From: Mesobacillus jeotgali
GTDB taxonomy: Bacteria; Bacillota; Bacilli; Bacillales; Cytobacillaceae
Assembly (NCBI RefSeq): GCF_002874535.1
Contig: NZ_CP025025.1
Location: 2,155,526 to 2,219,525 of the forward strand
Length of the DNA: 64,000 bases
Direction of reading: 5' to 3'
Shown here: piece by piece, positions 33,808 to 43,382 of the stretch
Layout: each line of letters opens with the position of its first letter
Position numbering within the stretch: position 1 is the stretch's first letter
Translations under genes and position numbers: made by a program
Notes under the pieces: model-generated
Database searches by the model: none
The model's input: only the letters and a program-made list of their open reading frames with translations
Told to the model about the DNA's origin: nothing

Positions 33808-35274
33808 TTGGAAGCTTTTGTTTCTTGGCTCAATGGGATTTTGTGGAGCAACCCGGTCATTTACATCATTCTGGGAATCGGCTTGCTTTTCTCGATCCTG
33901 ACACGTTTTCTGCAAGTTAGACTCCTTAAAGACATGGTTAAGCTAATGTTCACAGGAAGAAGTTCCGATGCTGGTGTTTCATCTTTTCAGGCCTTATCTA
34001 TCGCTTTATCAGGCCGGGTCGGAACAGGTAATATCGCAGGTACTGCCACGGCTATTGCAATGGGTGGTCCAGGTGCGGTTTTCTGGATGTGGACGATTGC
34101 GTTTATCGGAGCAGGTAGTGCATTCGTAGAATCAACACTTGCCCAGATTTACAAAGTAAAGCAAGATGGTCTCTACCGAGGCGGTCCTGCTTACTACATC
34201 GAAAAAGGTCTTGGAATCAAATGGTTCGCTATTGCGTTTGCCATAGCTGCCTTGCTGGCAATGTCACTATTAATGCCAGGGATTCAGTCCAACTCGATTG
34301 CACTGGGACTTGAGAATGCTTTTGGCGTTAGCAAGTCAGTGACAGGTTTTGTAGTAATCGCACTTTTAGCTTTAATCATTTTCGGAGGCGTAAAAAGGAT
34401 TGCGACTGTCGCGCAATATACAGTTCCATTTATGGCTGTTGGATACATCCTTGTCGCACTAGTCATTATCGGAATGAATATCTCAGAAGTTCCGGCTGTT
34501 TTCTCTTTGATTTTCAAAAGTGCTTTCGGTGCTGACTCAATGTTTGGCGGTATTCTTGGCAGCGCGATTGCATGGGGTGTTAAACGCGGTATTTATTCCA
34601 ATGAAGCTGGTCAGGGTACTGGCCCACACGCAGCAGCTGCTGCAGAGGTATCACACCCGGCTAAGCAAGGTTTGGTCCAGGCATTCTCTGTATACATCGA
34701 TACATTATTCGTTTGTTCCGCAACAGCTTTCATGATCCTTTTTACAGGAATGTTCAATACGGTTGGTGCTGACGGTGCATTCATTGTCGAAAACCTTAAG
34801 GGAGTGGAAGCAGGTCCAGGATATACACAGGCTGCAGTAGATGCGGTTCTTCCTGGGTTCGGTGCAGAATTCGTTGCTGTAGCACTATTCTTCTTCGCTT
34901 TCACAACAATCATGGCTTACTATTATATGGCTGAGACGAATATCGCGTATCTTCTCAGGGGCAGAAATGGCAAGGTGCCAATGTTTGTCCTTAAGATTGT
35001 CATCCTAGGCGCGGTCTTCTATGGAGCGGTAAAAGAAGCGTCACTTGCATGGGCTCTTGGTGATGCTGGCCTGGGATTGATGGTATGGCTCAACCTGATT
35101 GCCATTGTCCTTCTCGCGAAACCAGCATTAATTGCCTTGAAGGATTATGAGGAACAGAAAAAGCAAGGACTTGATCCAGTCTTCAATTCCAAGAAACTCG
35201 GCATCAAAAATGCAGAATACTGGGAAGAAGAATATTCCTTCAATCATGAAAAAGAGAAAGATAAAGTATCATAA
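33808..35274 (+). CDS. Alanine/glycine:sodium symporter (AGCS family)
   Basis: A 488-residue transporter with about eleven transmembrane segments. Family signatures: ALSIALSGRVGTGNIAGTATA, GGPGAVFWMW, RGGPAYYIEKGLG, and KRGIYSNEAGQGTGPHAAAAAEV. It would import alanine or glycine with sodium. The start is TTG, after AAAGGGGGATTCA. A very strong terminator follows. A second AGCS gene lies at 49.4-50.9 kb; the two proteins share the family blocks but differ clearly elsewhere, so they are old paralogues. Confidence 0.92.
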   Translation: MEAFVSWLNGILWSNPVIYIILGIGLLFSILTRFLQVRLLKDMVKLMFTGRSSDAGVSSFQALSIALSGRVGTGNIAGTATAIAMGGPGAVFWMWTIAFIGAGSAFVESTLAQIYKVKQDGLYRGGPAYYIEKGLGIKWFAIAFAIAALLAMSLLMPGIQSNSIALGLENAFGVSKSVTGFVVIALLALIIFGGVKRIATVAQYTVPFMAVGYILVALVIIGMNISEVPAVFSLIFKSAFGADSMFGGILGSAIAWGVKRGIYSNEAGQGTGPHAAAAAEVSHPAKQGLVQAFSVYIDTLFVCSATAFMILFTGMFNTVGADGAFIVENLKGVEAGPGYTQAAVDAVLPGFGAEFVAVALFFFAFTTIMAYYYMAETNIAYLLRGRNGKVPMFVLKIVILGAVFYGAVKEASLAWALGDAGLGLMVWLNLIAIVLLAKPALIALKDYEEQKKQGLDPVFNSKKLGIKNAEYWEEEYSFNHEKEKDKVS

Positions 35275-35285
35275 TAAGATTATTC

Positions 35286-35321
35286 AGAAGAGCTGCCTTT
35301 TCAAGGGCAGCTCTTCTTTTG
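35286..35321 (+). terminator. Terminator of the first AGCS gene
   Basis: AGAAGAGCTGCC and GGGCAGCTCTTCT form a twelve-pair stem followed by a T tract. Confidence 0.93.
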
Positions 35322-35396
35322 GCTTTTTTGGTTTGATTATATTGTTATGGCAGAATGGGAAGAATGTTAGCATTAAGGTCGAATCGGGGGAATCTC

Positions 35397-36311
35397 ATGA
35401 AAATGTTATGCATCGATGGTGGCGGTATAAGAGGCATTTTCCCGATTGCTATCCTACAAGCGATAGAGGAAGAGTTTGGAAAGCCTGTGGGTGAACTCTT
35501 TGATGTGATTTCAGGTACAAGTACAGGATCAATCATTGCTGCTTCAGCTGCTTTGAACACATCGATGGAAGAGGTGATGGGCAGGTACGAGAGTTATGGT
35601 GAGAAGATATTTGTGAGAAAAGCTAAGATCGGTCTTTTCAAAAGTGTCTATAGTGACAGGTATTTACGCCGGCTGTTAAAGCAGGCCTTCAGGGAAATTA
35701 CTCTTGGCGATATTGAAAAGCCTTTGTTGATACCCGCTGTTGATATAACACATGGAAAACCTTATGTTCATCGGACGGACTTTGGTTACTCGTCCGAGGA
35801 TGAATTATCTATAAAGTTGTGGGATGCGGTGCTATCGTCTTGTTCAGCGCCAATCTACTTTCCACCCAATAATGTAAACAATCAATATTTATCTATCGAT
35901 GGAGGACTATGGGCTAATAATCCATCATTGGTTTGTGTGACGGAAGCCCTGCACCACTTTAAAACCGACTTAGCCGACATCCATATACTATCAATTGGAA
36001 CTGGCCAACAGAATATCGATTTTTCCATAGGAGAGGAAAAGTACTGGGGCATCCGGCAATGGCTGCCTTTCCATTTTCCAACTTTAAAGGTTACGCCAAA
36101 ATTATTGGATCTGGCTATGGATTTATCCTCTGAATCAGTTTCTTATCATTGTCGGCTTTTGCTAGGCGACCATTACCTCAGACTGAATAAAGAGCTATCA
36201 GAAGAAGTACCATTTGATGATTTTACTAATATGGCTGAACTAAAGTATCTGGGACAGCAGGTTTTTCAAGATAATAAAGACAAAATAGCAACTTTTTTAT
36301 CGGGTAAATAG
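35397..36311 (+). CDS. Patatin-like phospholipase
   Basis: A 304-residue patatin-domain acyl hydrolase. The oxyanion loop is DGGGIRG (residues 7-13), the nucleophile Ser42 sits in GTSTG, and the catalytic Asp168 is in DGG. No signal peptide is seen, so it acts inside the cell on lipids. The sequence type (single domain, MLCIDGGGIRGIFP) resembles CapV-like phospholipases, but no cyclase or other antiphage partner gene is adjacent, so a defence role is not supported. ATG 35397 follows CGGGGG. It stands between terminators. Confidence 0.88.
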   Translation: MKMLCIDGGGIRGIFPIAILQAIEEEFGKPVGELFDVISGTSTGSIIAASAALNTSMEEVMGRYESYGEKIFVRKAKIGLFKSVYSDRYLRRLLKQAFREITLGDIEKPLLIPAVDITHGKPYVHRTDFGYSSEDELSIKLWDAVLSSCSAPIYFPPNNVNNQYLSIDGGLWANNPSLVCVTEALHHFKTDLADIHILSIGTGQQNIDFSIGEEKYWGIRQWLPFHFPTLKVTPKLLDLAMDLSSESVSYHCRLLLGDHYLRLNKELSEEVPFDDFTNMAELKYLGQQVFQDNKDKIATFLSGK

Positions 36312-36417
36312 GCTTTATACTGGCTATAAATTTATTTTTAACTTAGTCTTAAACAGAATGTGGATTACATAGTTTTGAGATACTATGCTGTGTAAAAAAA
36401 GACAGGAGGTACTAACG

Positions 36418-36687
36418 ATGGATAAACTTGAAGTTGGCGAAGTATTCACAATTAGTGACGAGAATGATGTGGAGCAAGAGGTCGAGGTGATTGGCACTTT
36501 GACAATTGAAGGGTCTGACTATGCAGCTGTCAGTTTTGTTGAAGATCTTCAGACAGAAACGGACGAAGATATTGATATCTTTTTCTTGAAAGTGGACGAA
36601 GAAGGAGATTTTGCAGCCATTGAATCTGATGACGAATTTGAAAAGGTGTCTTCAGCATTTGATGAAATGATGAATGAAGAAGAATAA
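36418..36687 (+). CDS. DUF1292 (YrzB-like) acidic protein
   Basis: An 89-residue, strongly acidic protein. Features of DUF1292 are the opening VGEVFTISDENDVEQEVEVI, a beta-rich middle with YAAVSFVE, and an acidic end (DEFEKVSSAFDEMM). ATG 36418 follows ACAGGAGGT, and the frame start at 36385 is ignored. Family function is unknown; in Bacillus YrzB lies in a conserved housekeeping cluster, and this solitary copy is a paralogue. Confidence 0.82.
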   Translation: MDKLEVGEVFTISDENDVEQEVEVIGTLTIEGSDYAAVSFVEDLQTETDEDIDIFFLKVDEEGDFAAIESDDEFEKVSSAFDEMMNEEE

Positions 36688-36689
36688 TG

Positions 36690-36722
36690 AGGAGGAGGGA
36701 GGTTAAGCCTCGCTCCTTTTTT
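36690..36722 (+). terminator. Terminator of the DUF1292 gene
   Basis: AGGAGGGAGG and CCTCGCTCCT pair imperfectly around TTAAG, with six T residues following. Confidence 0.82.
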
Positions 36723-36816
36723 GGTATTATAATGTAAAGGATTATGGTAGAAAAACTTGTAAATAGAAGGAAATTATACGAGTTTGTCGAATTGTTTTTG
36801 AAAGGAGTTGATTCAA

Positions 36817-37086
36817 TTGGATAGTGTCGTCCTTGTTACCTTTAAAATAAAGGGAATTCCGATACCTATTAAAATAGCATCTACTAACGAACCGAGCAGG
36901 GAGCAAATACTAAAGAAAATTTCGGATTTAGCAAACGGATATGACTTATCAGGCGAAATCCAATTCAAGAAGCTTCTTAAGGAAAACGGCCATAAAATGT
37001 ATATCTATGAAATTGGCGACAGAAAGTGCATGGTGCTAGTAGAACGGCTCGAGAAAATTAAAGAATTCGAAGAGATCAGTTCATAG
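36817..37086 (+). CDS. Small protein of unknown function
   Basis: An 89-residue soluble protein beginning MDSVVLVTFKIKGIPIPIKI, alternating beta and helix, ending LVERLEKIKEFEEISS. No known motif is recognised. TTG 36817 is chosen because AAAGGAG lies nine bases before it; the TTG at 36808 abuts the RBS. It has its own short upstream gap after a terminator and ends before a bidirectional terminator. Confidence 0.62.
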   Translation: MDSVVLVTFKIKGIPIPIKIASTNEPSREQILKKISDLANGYDLSGEIQFKKLLKENGHKMYIYEIGDRKCMVLVERLEKIKEFEEISS

Positions 37087-37156
37087 GACTGTAGTTAAGT
37101 TTGTTCTTGTTCGATATTTTAACTTATAAGCAGAACGGTGTCCAATAGGCCCATAA

Positions 37157-37188
37157 GAAAAGGAAGCCAATAGCGGCTTCCTTCTTTA
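37157..37188. terminator. Bidirectional terminator
   Basis: AGGAAGCC and GGCTTCCT pair around six bases with A and T tracts on the two sides, serving the small gene before and the GH18 gene after. Confidence 0.88.
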
Positions 37189-38334
37189 TTTCCTGATATA
37201 GTATCGAGAATCTTCCTGTTTATTTAATTCCCCTGAGATCAAAGCCGTGGCACTGTGATTTCCTTTAGCGTCAAGACCCGCTTCCCAAAGCATCATGCCT
37301 CCCAACTGTTGCGAGAGTGCAAGATCGGTTTTCTTTTTCAATGTGGAATGGCCATTATAATGGTACGTTGTCCCATTCATTTGCACCTGGTCCTTGCCGG
37401 TATTGGCAGGGTGATGTTTGGTGATAGCTTCGTATGACACCTGCTTGATAGAAGGATCCTCAGGCTGTGCATATAGCGGAACACCCAGGACCAGTTTCTC
37501 CCTTGAAAAGCCATGCTTGTCAAAAAGGGCAGTCCAATACGCTACTATATTAGCAGAATAAGGGTAAGGTGATAAATTCGCAGCGTTATACTCGCCATCC
37601 CATTGGCCATCATAAGCCATCAAATTGACATGATCAAAGTACTTGAACATGGATGGCTCAAACACGACTGAGTGAATTTCACTCCCTGTCACGCTGTGCA
37701 CCTTGGCATTTACAGCGATAGACAGTTCTTTTCCGATTGGTTTCAGCTGTTCACTTAATTCTTTTGCAAAGTCAGCGAGATATCGCGCATCTTCTGTTGA
37801 GCGAGGATGCTCAAAGTCAATGTCTATGCCATCCAGCTTTTCTTTTTCTGCAAAACTTACAAGCTCGTGAACTAGTTTTTTTCTTGAGGCAGAGGTTGAA
37901 ATGGCTGCCTTGAAATAATCATAGGATTCTCCGCCATTGATATGGTACCAGCCGCCGATTGCCAGCATAACCTTCGTATCGTGTTTTTGCGCGTTAGTAA
38001 CAATGGCCCTTAAATTTTTGACAGCATGGTCTCCATTCATTAGCAAGCTGCCATCAGAGTTTGGATGGGCGAAGGAAAAAATTACATGAGTCAGGTTTTT
38101 ATAATCGATCTCGTCCGGCTTCCTGAAATCCTGGACATAGCCAATCAAAACCTTTGATTCTTGCTTTTTCAATTGCGGTTCTTTTTTAACTGCAGGTATT
38201 TTTGCTGAATGTGCAGCTTGAGCGCTGGTTGCGATCGTTTTAGTTTTTTGCGTATTCGAATATAATGTTCCGGATATAAAACCGCCCATGAAGGTGAGTA
38301 AAACAATCATCAGAGGCAGGAAACGTTTTTTCAT
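37186..38334 (-). CDS. Secreted glycoside hydrolase family 18 protein
   Basis: A 382-residue exported or membrane-anchored enzyme. Residues 1-26 form a signal peptide or anchor, and residues 27-62 are a Lys/Ala-rich linker. The GH18 barrel starts at about SKVLIGYVQDF, with the active-site DGIDIDFEHP (DxxDxDxE complete), the strand VMLAIGGW, and the late LWEAGLD. It would cleave chitin, peptidoglycan or other GlcNAc polymers. The start follows AGGAGGATACCC. It lacks LysM or carbohydrate-binding modules, so the substrate stays open. Confidence 0.9.
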   Translation of the reverse strand: MKKRFLPLMIVLLTFMGGFISGTLYSNTQKTKTIATSAQAAHSAKIPAVKKEPQLKKQESKVLIGYVQDFRKPDEIDYKNLTHVIFSFAHPNSDGSLLMNGDHAVKNLRAIVTNAQKHDTKVMLAIGGWYHINGGESYDYFKAAISTSASRKKLVHELVSFAEKEKLDGIDIDFEHPRSTEDARYLADFAKELSEQLKPIGKELSIAVNAKVHSVTGSEIHSVVFEPSMFKYFDHVNLMAYDGQWDGEYNAANLSPYPYSANIVAYWTALFDKHGFSREKLVLGVPLYAQPEDPSIKQVSYEAITKHHPANTGKDQVQMNGTTYHYNGHSTLKKKTDLALSQQLGGMMLWEAGLDAKGNHSATALISGELNKQEDSRYYIRK

Positions 38335-38487
38335 AAGGGTATCCTCCTGTGTTTTATCAACTTTAAAATTGTAACAGAGAATACACGATTATAGCTGTGG
38401 AAATATCAGCCTATCTCTTTTACCGATAGATTAATAAACGGGAAGCGGGGAATATAATAAATATACTGAATGATAGGAGCGGAAGAT

Positions 38488-39279
38488 ATGGACTCAAAAA
38501 ATGAAAGAGCTAGGGATATAGAAATGAGTTTTATCGATAAAGGCAAAGGTAATCCAATCGTCCTCATACACGGATTTGCTGGCAGCAAGGACTACTGGGA
38601 AAAAATCATTCCTCAACTGGCCAGCGAGCACAGGGTGATCGCACTCGACTTGCCTGGACATGGGGAGTCAGGGATGAGGAAGGACAGATATTCCATTGAG
38701 GATATGGCCAGTACAATTAAAGATTTATTGGAACAGCTAGGGTTGGATCAAGTAACTATGTTCGGTCATTCGTTGGGCGGATATATCACCCTGGCATTTG
38801 CTGAGCTATACCCACAGTATTTAAAAGGGTTTTCTTTGGTACATTCAACAGCCAATCCAGATTCTGAAGATGCGAAGGAAGCTAGAGAAATCAATGCAAA
38901 GAAGGTTCAGGAAGACGGAACGGAACAATTTATCGAAGGACTTTCCAGGAAGCTATTTTCCCCTGAAAATATTGAAGCTAATTCATCGGAAATCGAAGAG
39001 ACTGTGAAAATTGGCATGAATACAACAGTAGAAGGTCTTGTAAGCGCACTGATGGCAATGAAAAATAGGCCAGATAGGAACCATGTGTTAGAAGACAGTG
39101 AACTGCCTGTTCTTCTGGTTGCCGGCGAAAAGGACCAAATTATCCCTGCTGAAAAAACATTTACGGTTTCGAGACAGAATATTGGAGAGAAAGTCATTCA
39201 AAATGCCGGGCATATGAGCATGTATGAACAGCCTGAAGAACTTGTTAAGGTGATGAAAGATTTTCTAGCAAAAATATAA
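38488..39279 (+). CDS. Alpha/beta hydrolase
   Basis: A 263-residue cytosolic hydrolase. The oxyanion HGFAGSKDYW, LDLPGHGESG, the nucleophile elbow GHSLGGY, the Asp in AGEKDQIIP and the catalytic His in NAGHMSMYEQPE are all present. The substrate is unknown; the lid region is short. ATG 38488 follows GGAGCGGAAGAT. A hairpin GCCTGTCC/GGGCAGGC at about 39289-39310 follows the stop but lacks a good T run. Confidence 0.88.
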   Translation: MDSKNERARDIEMSFIDKGKGNPIVLIHGFAGSKDYWEKIIPQLASEHRVIALDLPGHGESGMRKDRYSIEDMASTIKDLLEQLGLDQVTMFGHSLGGYITLAFAELYPQYLKGFSLVHSTANPDSEDAKEAREINAKKVQEDGTEQFIEGLSRKLFSPENIEANSSEIEETVKIGMNTTVEGLVSALMAMKNRPDRNHVLEDSELPVLLVAGEKDQIIPAEKTFTVSRQNIGEKVIQNAGHMSMYEQPEELVKVMKDFLAKI

Positions 39280-39541
39280 TGATTCAAAGCAGCCTGTCCT
39301 CTTAGGGCAGGCATAATTCATTTATCAGTCATGATTGAAAATGCATTCTGATCATAGGGAATCCTGAGCAAGTAAAAGATTGACTGCTTTAATTGTATGA
39401 GAAGTATAACAACTTTGAAATCATGATACTGACCACCATGTATTCACCTGAGGACCAAACAAATTCTTATGAGCTAATAGCGGGAGAATCTTTTAGCAGC
39501 GGGACGATATCCTCATTGCTCCCACGGGGTATACTAACCTC
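39280..39541. other. Gene-free stretch before yeeI
   Basis: About 260 bp without an open frame that has an RBS. Apart from the hairpin right after the hydrolase gene I see no repeat or conserved motif. The promoter of the next gene lies at its right end. Confidence 0.5.
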
Positions 39542-39569
39542 TTAACAAATCTTCCATTTAAGGTATAAT
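39542..39569 (+). promoter_or_regulatory. Promoter of the yeeI gene
   Basis: TTAACA (39542-39547), a 16-bp spacer and a consensus TATAAT (39564-39569); the leader would be about 80 nt. Confidence 0.7.
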
Positions 39570-39653
39570 ATTATCTGTGAGCAGCTGCAGAAATAGCTTT
39601 ATAAAGATTAAGTAATGCAGCTATCTGATATAAGTTGAAAGAGAGTGGAATTT

Positions 39654-40370
39654 ATGGGTCGTAAATGGAACAACATTAAAGAGAAGAAAGCGTCCAAGGA
39701 TGCAAATACTAGCAGGGTTTATTCAAAATTCGCGCTTGAGATTTATGTTGCAGCCAGACAAGGTGAACCAAATCCAGAATCCAACCAGGCGCTGAAATTC
39801 GTCCTCGAAAGAGCGAAGACATATAATGTACCAAGAGTCATTATTGACCGGGCAATTGATAAAGCCAAGGGCGGCGGTGAAGAAAGTTATGATGAGCTTC
39901 GATACGAAGGCTTTGGCCCTAATGGTTCAATGGTGATCGTTGATGCGCTTACAAACAACGTAAACCGTACGGCTTCCAATGTGCGCGCTGCTTTTGGAAA
40001 GAACGGCGGCAACATGGGAGTAGCTGGATCCGTATCTTATATGTTCGACAAAACTGCGGTTATCGGATTTGAAGGGAAGTCAGCTGATGAGGCACTTGAA
40101 ATTTTGATGGAAGCGGATGTTGATGCACGCGATATTCTTGAAGAAGACGACTCGATCATTATCTATGGCGAGCCGGATCAATTCCACGCAATCCAGGAAG
40201 CTTTCAGGAATGCCGGTATCACTGACTTTACTGTAGCTGAACTGACAATGCTGCCTCAAAACGAGGTTACTCTTGACGCAGAAACACAGGAACAATTCGA
40301 GAAGCTTATTGATGCCCTGGAAGATTTAGAGGATGTCCAGCAGGTATATCATAATGTGGATTTAGTATAA
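39654..40370 (+). CDS. yeeI: YebC/PmpR family regulator YeeI
   Basis: A 238-residue cytosolic protein of the YebC family, in its YeeN/YeeI branch. The start [54 protein letters not shown] and the end [12 protein letters not shown] are very close to Bacillus subtilis YeeI. YebC proteins were first seen as transcription regulators, and later work links some to ribosome stalling at proline-rich stretches; which applies here is unknown. ATG 39654 gives the family start. A strong promoter and terminator mark a single-gene unit. Confidence 0.92.
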   Translation: MGRKWNNIKEKKASKDANTSRVYSKFALEIYVAARQGEPNPESNQALKFVLERAKTYNVPRVIIDRAIDKAKGGGEESYDELRYEGFGPNGSMVIVDALTNNVNRTASNVRAAFGKNGGNMGVAGSVSYMFDKTAVIGFEGKSADEALEILMEADVDARDILEEDDSIIIYGEPDQFHAIQEAFRNAGITDFTVAELTMLPQNEVTLDAETQEQFEKLIDALEDLEDVQQVYHNVDLV

Positions 40371-40385
40371 TTGAATTTTTATACA

Positions 40386-40425
40386 AGAACAAACCCATTC
40401 TATAGAGGAGTGGGTTTGTTTTTTG
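40386..40425 (+). terminator. Terminator of yeeI
   Basis: ACAAACCCA and TGGGTTTGT pair around 13 bases, followed by a six-T run. Confidence 0.88.
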
Positions 40426-40495
40426 TATACTTGTTAAGTTTAATCCGCTTGTTTTACAGGAATAGACAGATATATTGGGATTGCAGGTGGTACAT

Positions 40496-41545
40496 ATGGT
40501 AGATACTTTTATAAGAGACATTTCGCTCGAGGAAATAATAAGGCTTGCTATATTTTTAGTGATAATCATATTAGGAAATTGGCTGATCAAGAGGGCCGCC
40601 AAGTTTTCGGCAGCAAAAAACTCGAGATTTTTTCAAAGAGCTCTGCCTATCATCGATTCCTTGGCGGATTGGCTAACTTTTTATGGAATTATCATATTAC
40701 TTTTATTAACCTTTTCAAAAAATGAATGGTTATTTGATCCACTATATACTCATGGAGAAGTGGAAGTATCAATCTTTTTGATTGTCATAGCCTTCCTGAT
40801 TGTTTCGCTCGCACACAGGCTTGTAAAACTTTTCAACAAGTATATTCTAACCTCTGTGTACGATTACTACGGTGTGGATAGGGGACTGGGATATACTTTC
40901 AACCAAATCATTTACTATACCGTTATGTTTGCAGCCCTGGCAGTAAGTTTGACAAGTGTCGGGATCAACCTGACTGCATTAGGGGCAGTTTTTGGCGTTC
41001 TTGGCATTGGTATAGGTTTTGGAATGAGGAATGTAGCTGGTAACTTTGTATCGGGTATCATCATTTTATTTGAAAGACCGATAGAAGTAGGAGAAATCAT
41101 TCAGATCAATGACAAGGTCGGTCGGGTTGAAAAAATCCGTTTAAGATCGACCATTATCCGTACTGCAAAGGAAGGAACGTTGATTGTTCCTAATCAGTAT
41201 TTTATCGAGCAGATCATCAAGAACCGAACAAGTGCAGAAATGATGGCCCAGGTAAATGTAAGTGTCGCTTTCGGGACAGATACCCATATGGTACAGGCTC
41301 TACTTGAACAAGCAGTTAATGAAATCAAGGAAAAAGAAGAAGGTATACTTGTTTCTCCTGAGCCTGATATCCGTTTTATTGATTTTCATAGCAAGGCAAT
41401 GGAATTCCTGATTGAAATACCGGTCGTTAACTTTGAAATCAAAGAAAAAATTGAAAGTAAATTAAGACATATGGTCGCAGCGATTTTTGTTGAAAACGAT
41501 ATTCAGCTTCCAACCGTAAACTTTCAAATGATTGATACAAATTGA
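40496..41545 (+). CDS. Small-conductance mechanosensitive channel (MscS family)
   Basis: A 349-residue membrane channel. Four hydrophobic segments precede the pore-lining helix (LTALGAVFGVLGIGIGFGMR, about 165-184), then NVAGNFVSGIIILFERPIEVG, the signature of the MscS beta domain, and an alpha/beta C-terminal vestibule. It would open on membrane tension and release solutes on osmotic downshift. ATG 40496 follows GGTGG; the open frame upstream has no RBS. Confidence 0.9.
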   Translation: MVDTFIRDISLEEIIRLAIFLVIIILGNWLIKRAAKFSAAKNSRFFQRALPIIDSLADWLTFYGIIILLLLTFSKNEWLFDPLYTHGEVEVSIFLIVIAFLIVSLAHRLVKLFNKYILTSVYDYYGVDRGLGYTFNQIIYYTVMFAALAVSLTSVGINLTALGAVFGVLGIGIGFGMRNVAGNFVSGIIILFERPIEVGEIIQINDKVGRVEKIRLRSTIIRTAKEGTLIVPNQYFIEQIIKNRTSAEMMAQVNVSVAFGTDTHMVQALLEQAVNEIKEKEEGILVSPEPDIRFIDFHSKAMEFLIEIPVVNFEIKEKIESKLRHMVAAIFVENDIQLPTVNFQMIDTN

Positions 41546-41671
41546 CCTGTGCTTTTTCACAGCAAATTTGGAAAAAAGAGTTTACCGGCATAGATGAAGA
41601 CTAAATAAGTGGTATCTTTGCCATTCATTAGGGAATACAAAAAAGGTATACAAAGCAGGAGGGATAAAAGG

Positions 41672-41863
41672 ATGGGAGCTATTGAACGAAGTGGTTATGT
41701 ATTTGAACCTGAATATAGTGTGATCAGTCAGGATGGAGCTATTCATGTATACCATAAAGGAGAATTTATCGAAGAAATCAAATTTTCTTTTGTTGGTGAA
41801 CAACCCGAACTTGATCAGATCGAAAATTTGATAGATGAATTTTGTAACAAAAATGAACTTTAA
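41672..41863 (+). CDS. Small YbxH-like (DUF5370) protein
   Basis: A 63-residue protein beginning MGAIERSGYVFEPEYSVISQ, then DGAIHVYHKGEFIEEIKFSF and an acidic helical end. This matches my memory of the Bacillus YbxH/DUF5370 family. ATG 41672 follows AGGAGGGATAAAAGG; the longer frame from 41609 has no RBS. Function is unknown. The gene follows mscS at 126 bp and ends at a strong bidirectional terminator. Confidence 0.75.
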   Translation: MGAIERSGYVFEPEYSVISQDGAIHVYHKGEFIEEIKFSFVGEQPELDQIENLIDEFCNKNEL

Positions 41864-41876
41864 CGGAAAGCATCAA

Positions 41877-41916
41877 ATAAAACAGCTGCTCAAAATCAAT
41901 TGAGCAGCTGTTCATA
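41877..41916. terminator. Bidirectional terminator
   Basis: AACAGCTGCTCAA and TTGAGCAGCTGTT form a 13-pair stem with a six-base loop between the convergent YbxH-like and symporter genes. Confidence 0.93.
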
Positions 41917-41928
41917 ACAGTTTAGGAA

Positions 41929-43170
41929 TTATGCAGTAACATTCTCGTCTAACTCAACTTCTTCGAAAGTTTCTCCTTCAGAGCGGGCAACATAGACGGC
42001 GCAGGCAGCATCCCCCGTAATGTTTATAGCGGTTCTGCACATATCAAGGAGACGGTCAACCCCCAGCACTAAAGCTATGGCTTCTACAGGCAAGCCTACT
42101 GAAGTTAATACCATTGACAACATGATCAATCCTACTCCAGGAACACCTGCTGTTCCGATACTTGCCAGTGTCGCAGTCAATATGACAGTCAATAATTGAC
42201 CCAGTCCAAGTTCAGCTCCATAAACCTGTGCAATGAAGATGGTGGCAACCCCTTGCATGATGGCTGTTCCATCCATATTGATCGTGGCTCCCAGCGGCTG
42301 TACGAAACCACTGACACTTTTGGAAACTTTGAGATTGTTTTGCAATGTTTTCATCGAAATAGGCAAGGTCGCTGCACTACTGGAAGTACTGAATGCAACA
42401 ATCATAGCTGGAGAGAATTCCTTGATGAATTTAATTGGATTCAGTTTTCCCAGCAAAGATACTGCTGACCCGTATGTGATCACCAGATGAAGCAACAATA
42501 CAAACAGAACGACAAACATATATTTGCCCATCGCGGCTATTGCCTCGAGTCCCTGGCTGCCGATTGCTGTAGCAATCAAACCGAAAGCGCCGTATGGTGC
42601 AAATTTCATGATCGCCTGAACTAAATACATCAGTACATCATTCGCCTGTTCGACAAGTTTGATCAATCCAGATGCCTTTTCACCCACTCTTGCTATACCA
42701 AAGCCAATGATAATTGAAAATGCGATTACCTGGAGCATAGAACCCTCGACCATGGCCCCAAGAGGGTTGGCAGGAATAATATTCAATAATGTTTCAATAA
42801 CCGGCGGTGCCTCAGCAGTTTCAAAACTTGCGCCATCCAATTGGAAGCTCCCTGAACCTGGTTGAACCAGAAGGGCCATTCCAATCGCAAGAACTAATGC
42901 AATTGCAGTAGTAACCAGGAAAAAAGAAATCGTCTTGCCGCCAATCCTGCCGAGCTTCTTAGGATCACTAATTCCCGCAGTTCCAAGTATAAGAGAAACG
43001 ATGACAATAGGGACAACAAGCATTTTAATCAAATTGACAAAGATTTTTCCCAGAGGGACAAATACATAACTATTGACTGTTTCGAACACTCCAGGCAATG
43101 CTAAGTTAAAAATAAGACCAACAATGATACCCAATCCCATACCATAAAGGATTTTACGAGTCAGTGACAT
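41929..43170 (-). CDS. Dicarboxylate/amino acid:cation symporter (DAACS, GltP/GltT type)
   Basis: A 413-residue membrane transporter with eight helices and two hairpin loops. The serine-rich hairpin is AFSTSSSAATLPIS, and the NMDGTA motif and IGTAGVPGVG are intact, with the ligand-binding region MCRTAINITGDA. It would take up glutamate, aspartate or C4-dicarboxylates with protons or sodium. The start follows AGGAGGAGATGGA. A near-consensus catabolite-responsive element lies 30 bp upstream, which suggests repression by CcpA during growth on good carbon sources. Confidence 0.92.
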   Translation of the reverse strand: MSLTRKILYGMGLGIIVGLIFNLALPGVFETVNSYVFVPLGKIFVNLIKMLVVPIVIVSLILGTAGISDPKKLGRIGGKTISFFLVTTAIALVLAIGMALLVQPGSGSFQLDGASFETAEAPPVIETLLNIIPANPLGAMVEGSMLQVIAFSIIIGFGIARVGEKASGLIKLVEQANDVLMYLVQAIMKFAPYGAFGLIATAIGSQGLEAIAAMGKYMFVVLFVLLLHLVITYGSAVSLLGKLNPIKFIKEFSPAMIVAFSTSSSAATLPISMKTLQNNLKVSKSVSGFVQPLGATINMDGTAIMQGVATIFIAQVYGAELGLGQLLTVILTATLASIGTAGVPGVGLIMLSMVLTSVGLPVEAIALVLGVDRLLDMCRTAINITGDAACAVYVARSEGETFEEVELDENVTA

Positions 43171-43200
43171 TCCATCTCCTCCTAAAAAAATTATGAGATA

Positions 43201-43214
43201 TGAAAGCGCTTACC
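43201..43214. promoter_or_regulatory. Candidate cre (CcpA) site before the symporter gene
   Basis: TGAAAGCGCTTACC matches TGWAANCGNTNWCA with only the last base different. Its position near the start of the gene fits repression. Confidence 0.6.
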
Positions 43215-43382
43215 AAAATAACCGTTAATTATAAATATTTAGTTACAATTAAAGTATGACTATTTTTAAGGGATTTAGCAATATATTTTCAGAATATTAT
43301 AAAAATAGTTTATTAAAATGAAAGAGAAATACATCTATGGTATATTTTTGTTAACTTTTACTTCAGAAGGCAGTGATATACA

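Noticed and set aside
35397-36311. Patatin-like protein considered as a CBASS effector
   Set aside because: No cyclic-oligonucleotide synthase, HORMA, TRIP13 or ubiquitin-like genes are nearby; the gene stands between terminators beside ordinary genes.
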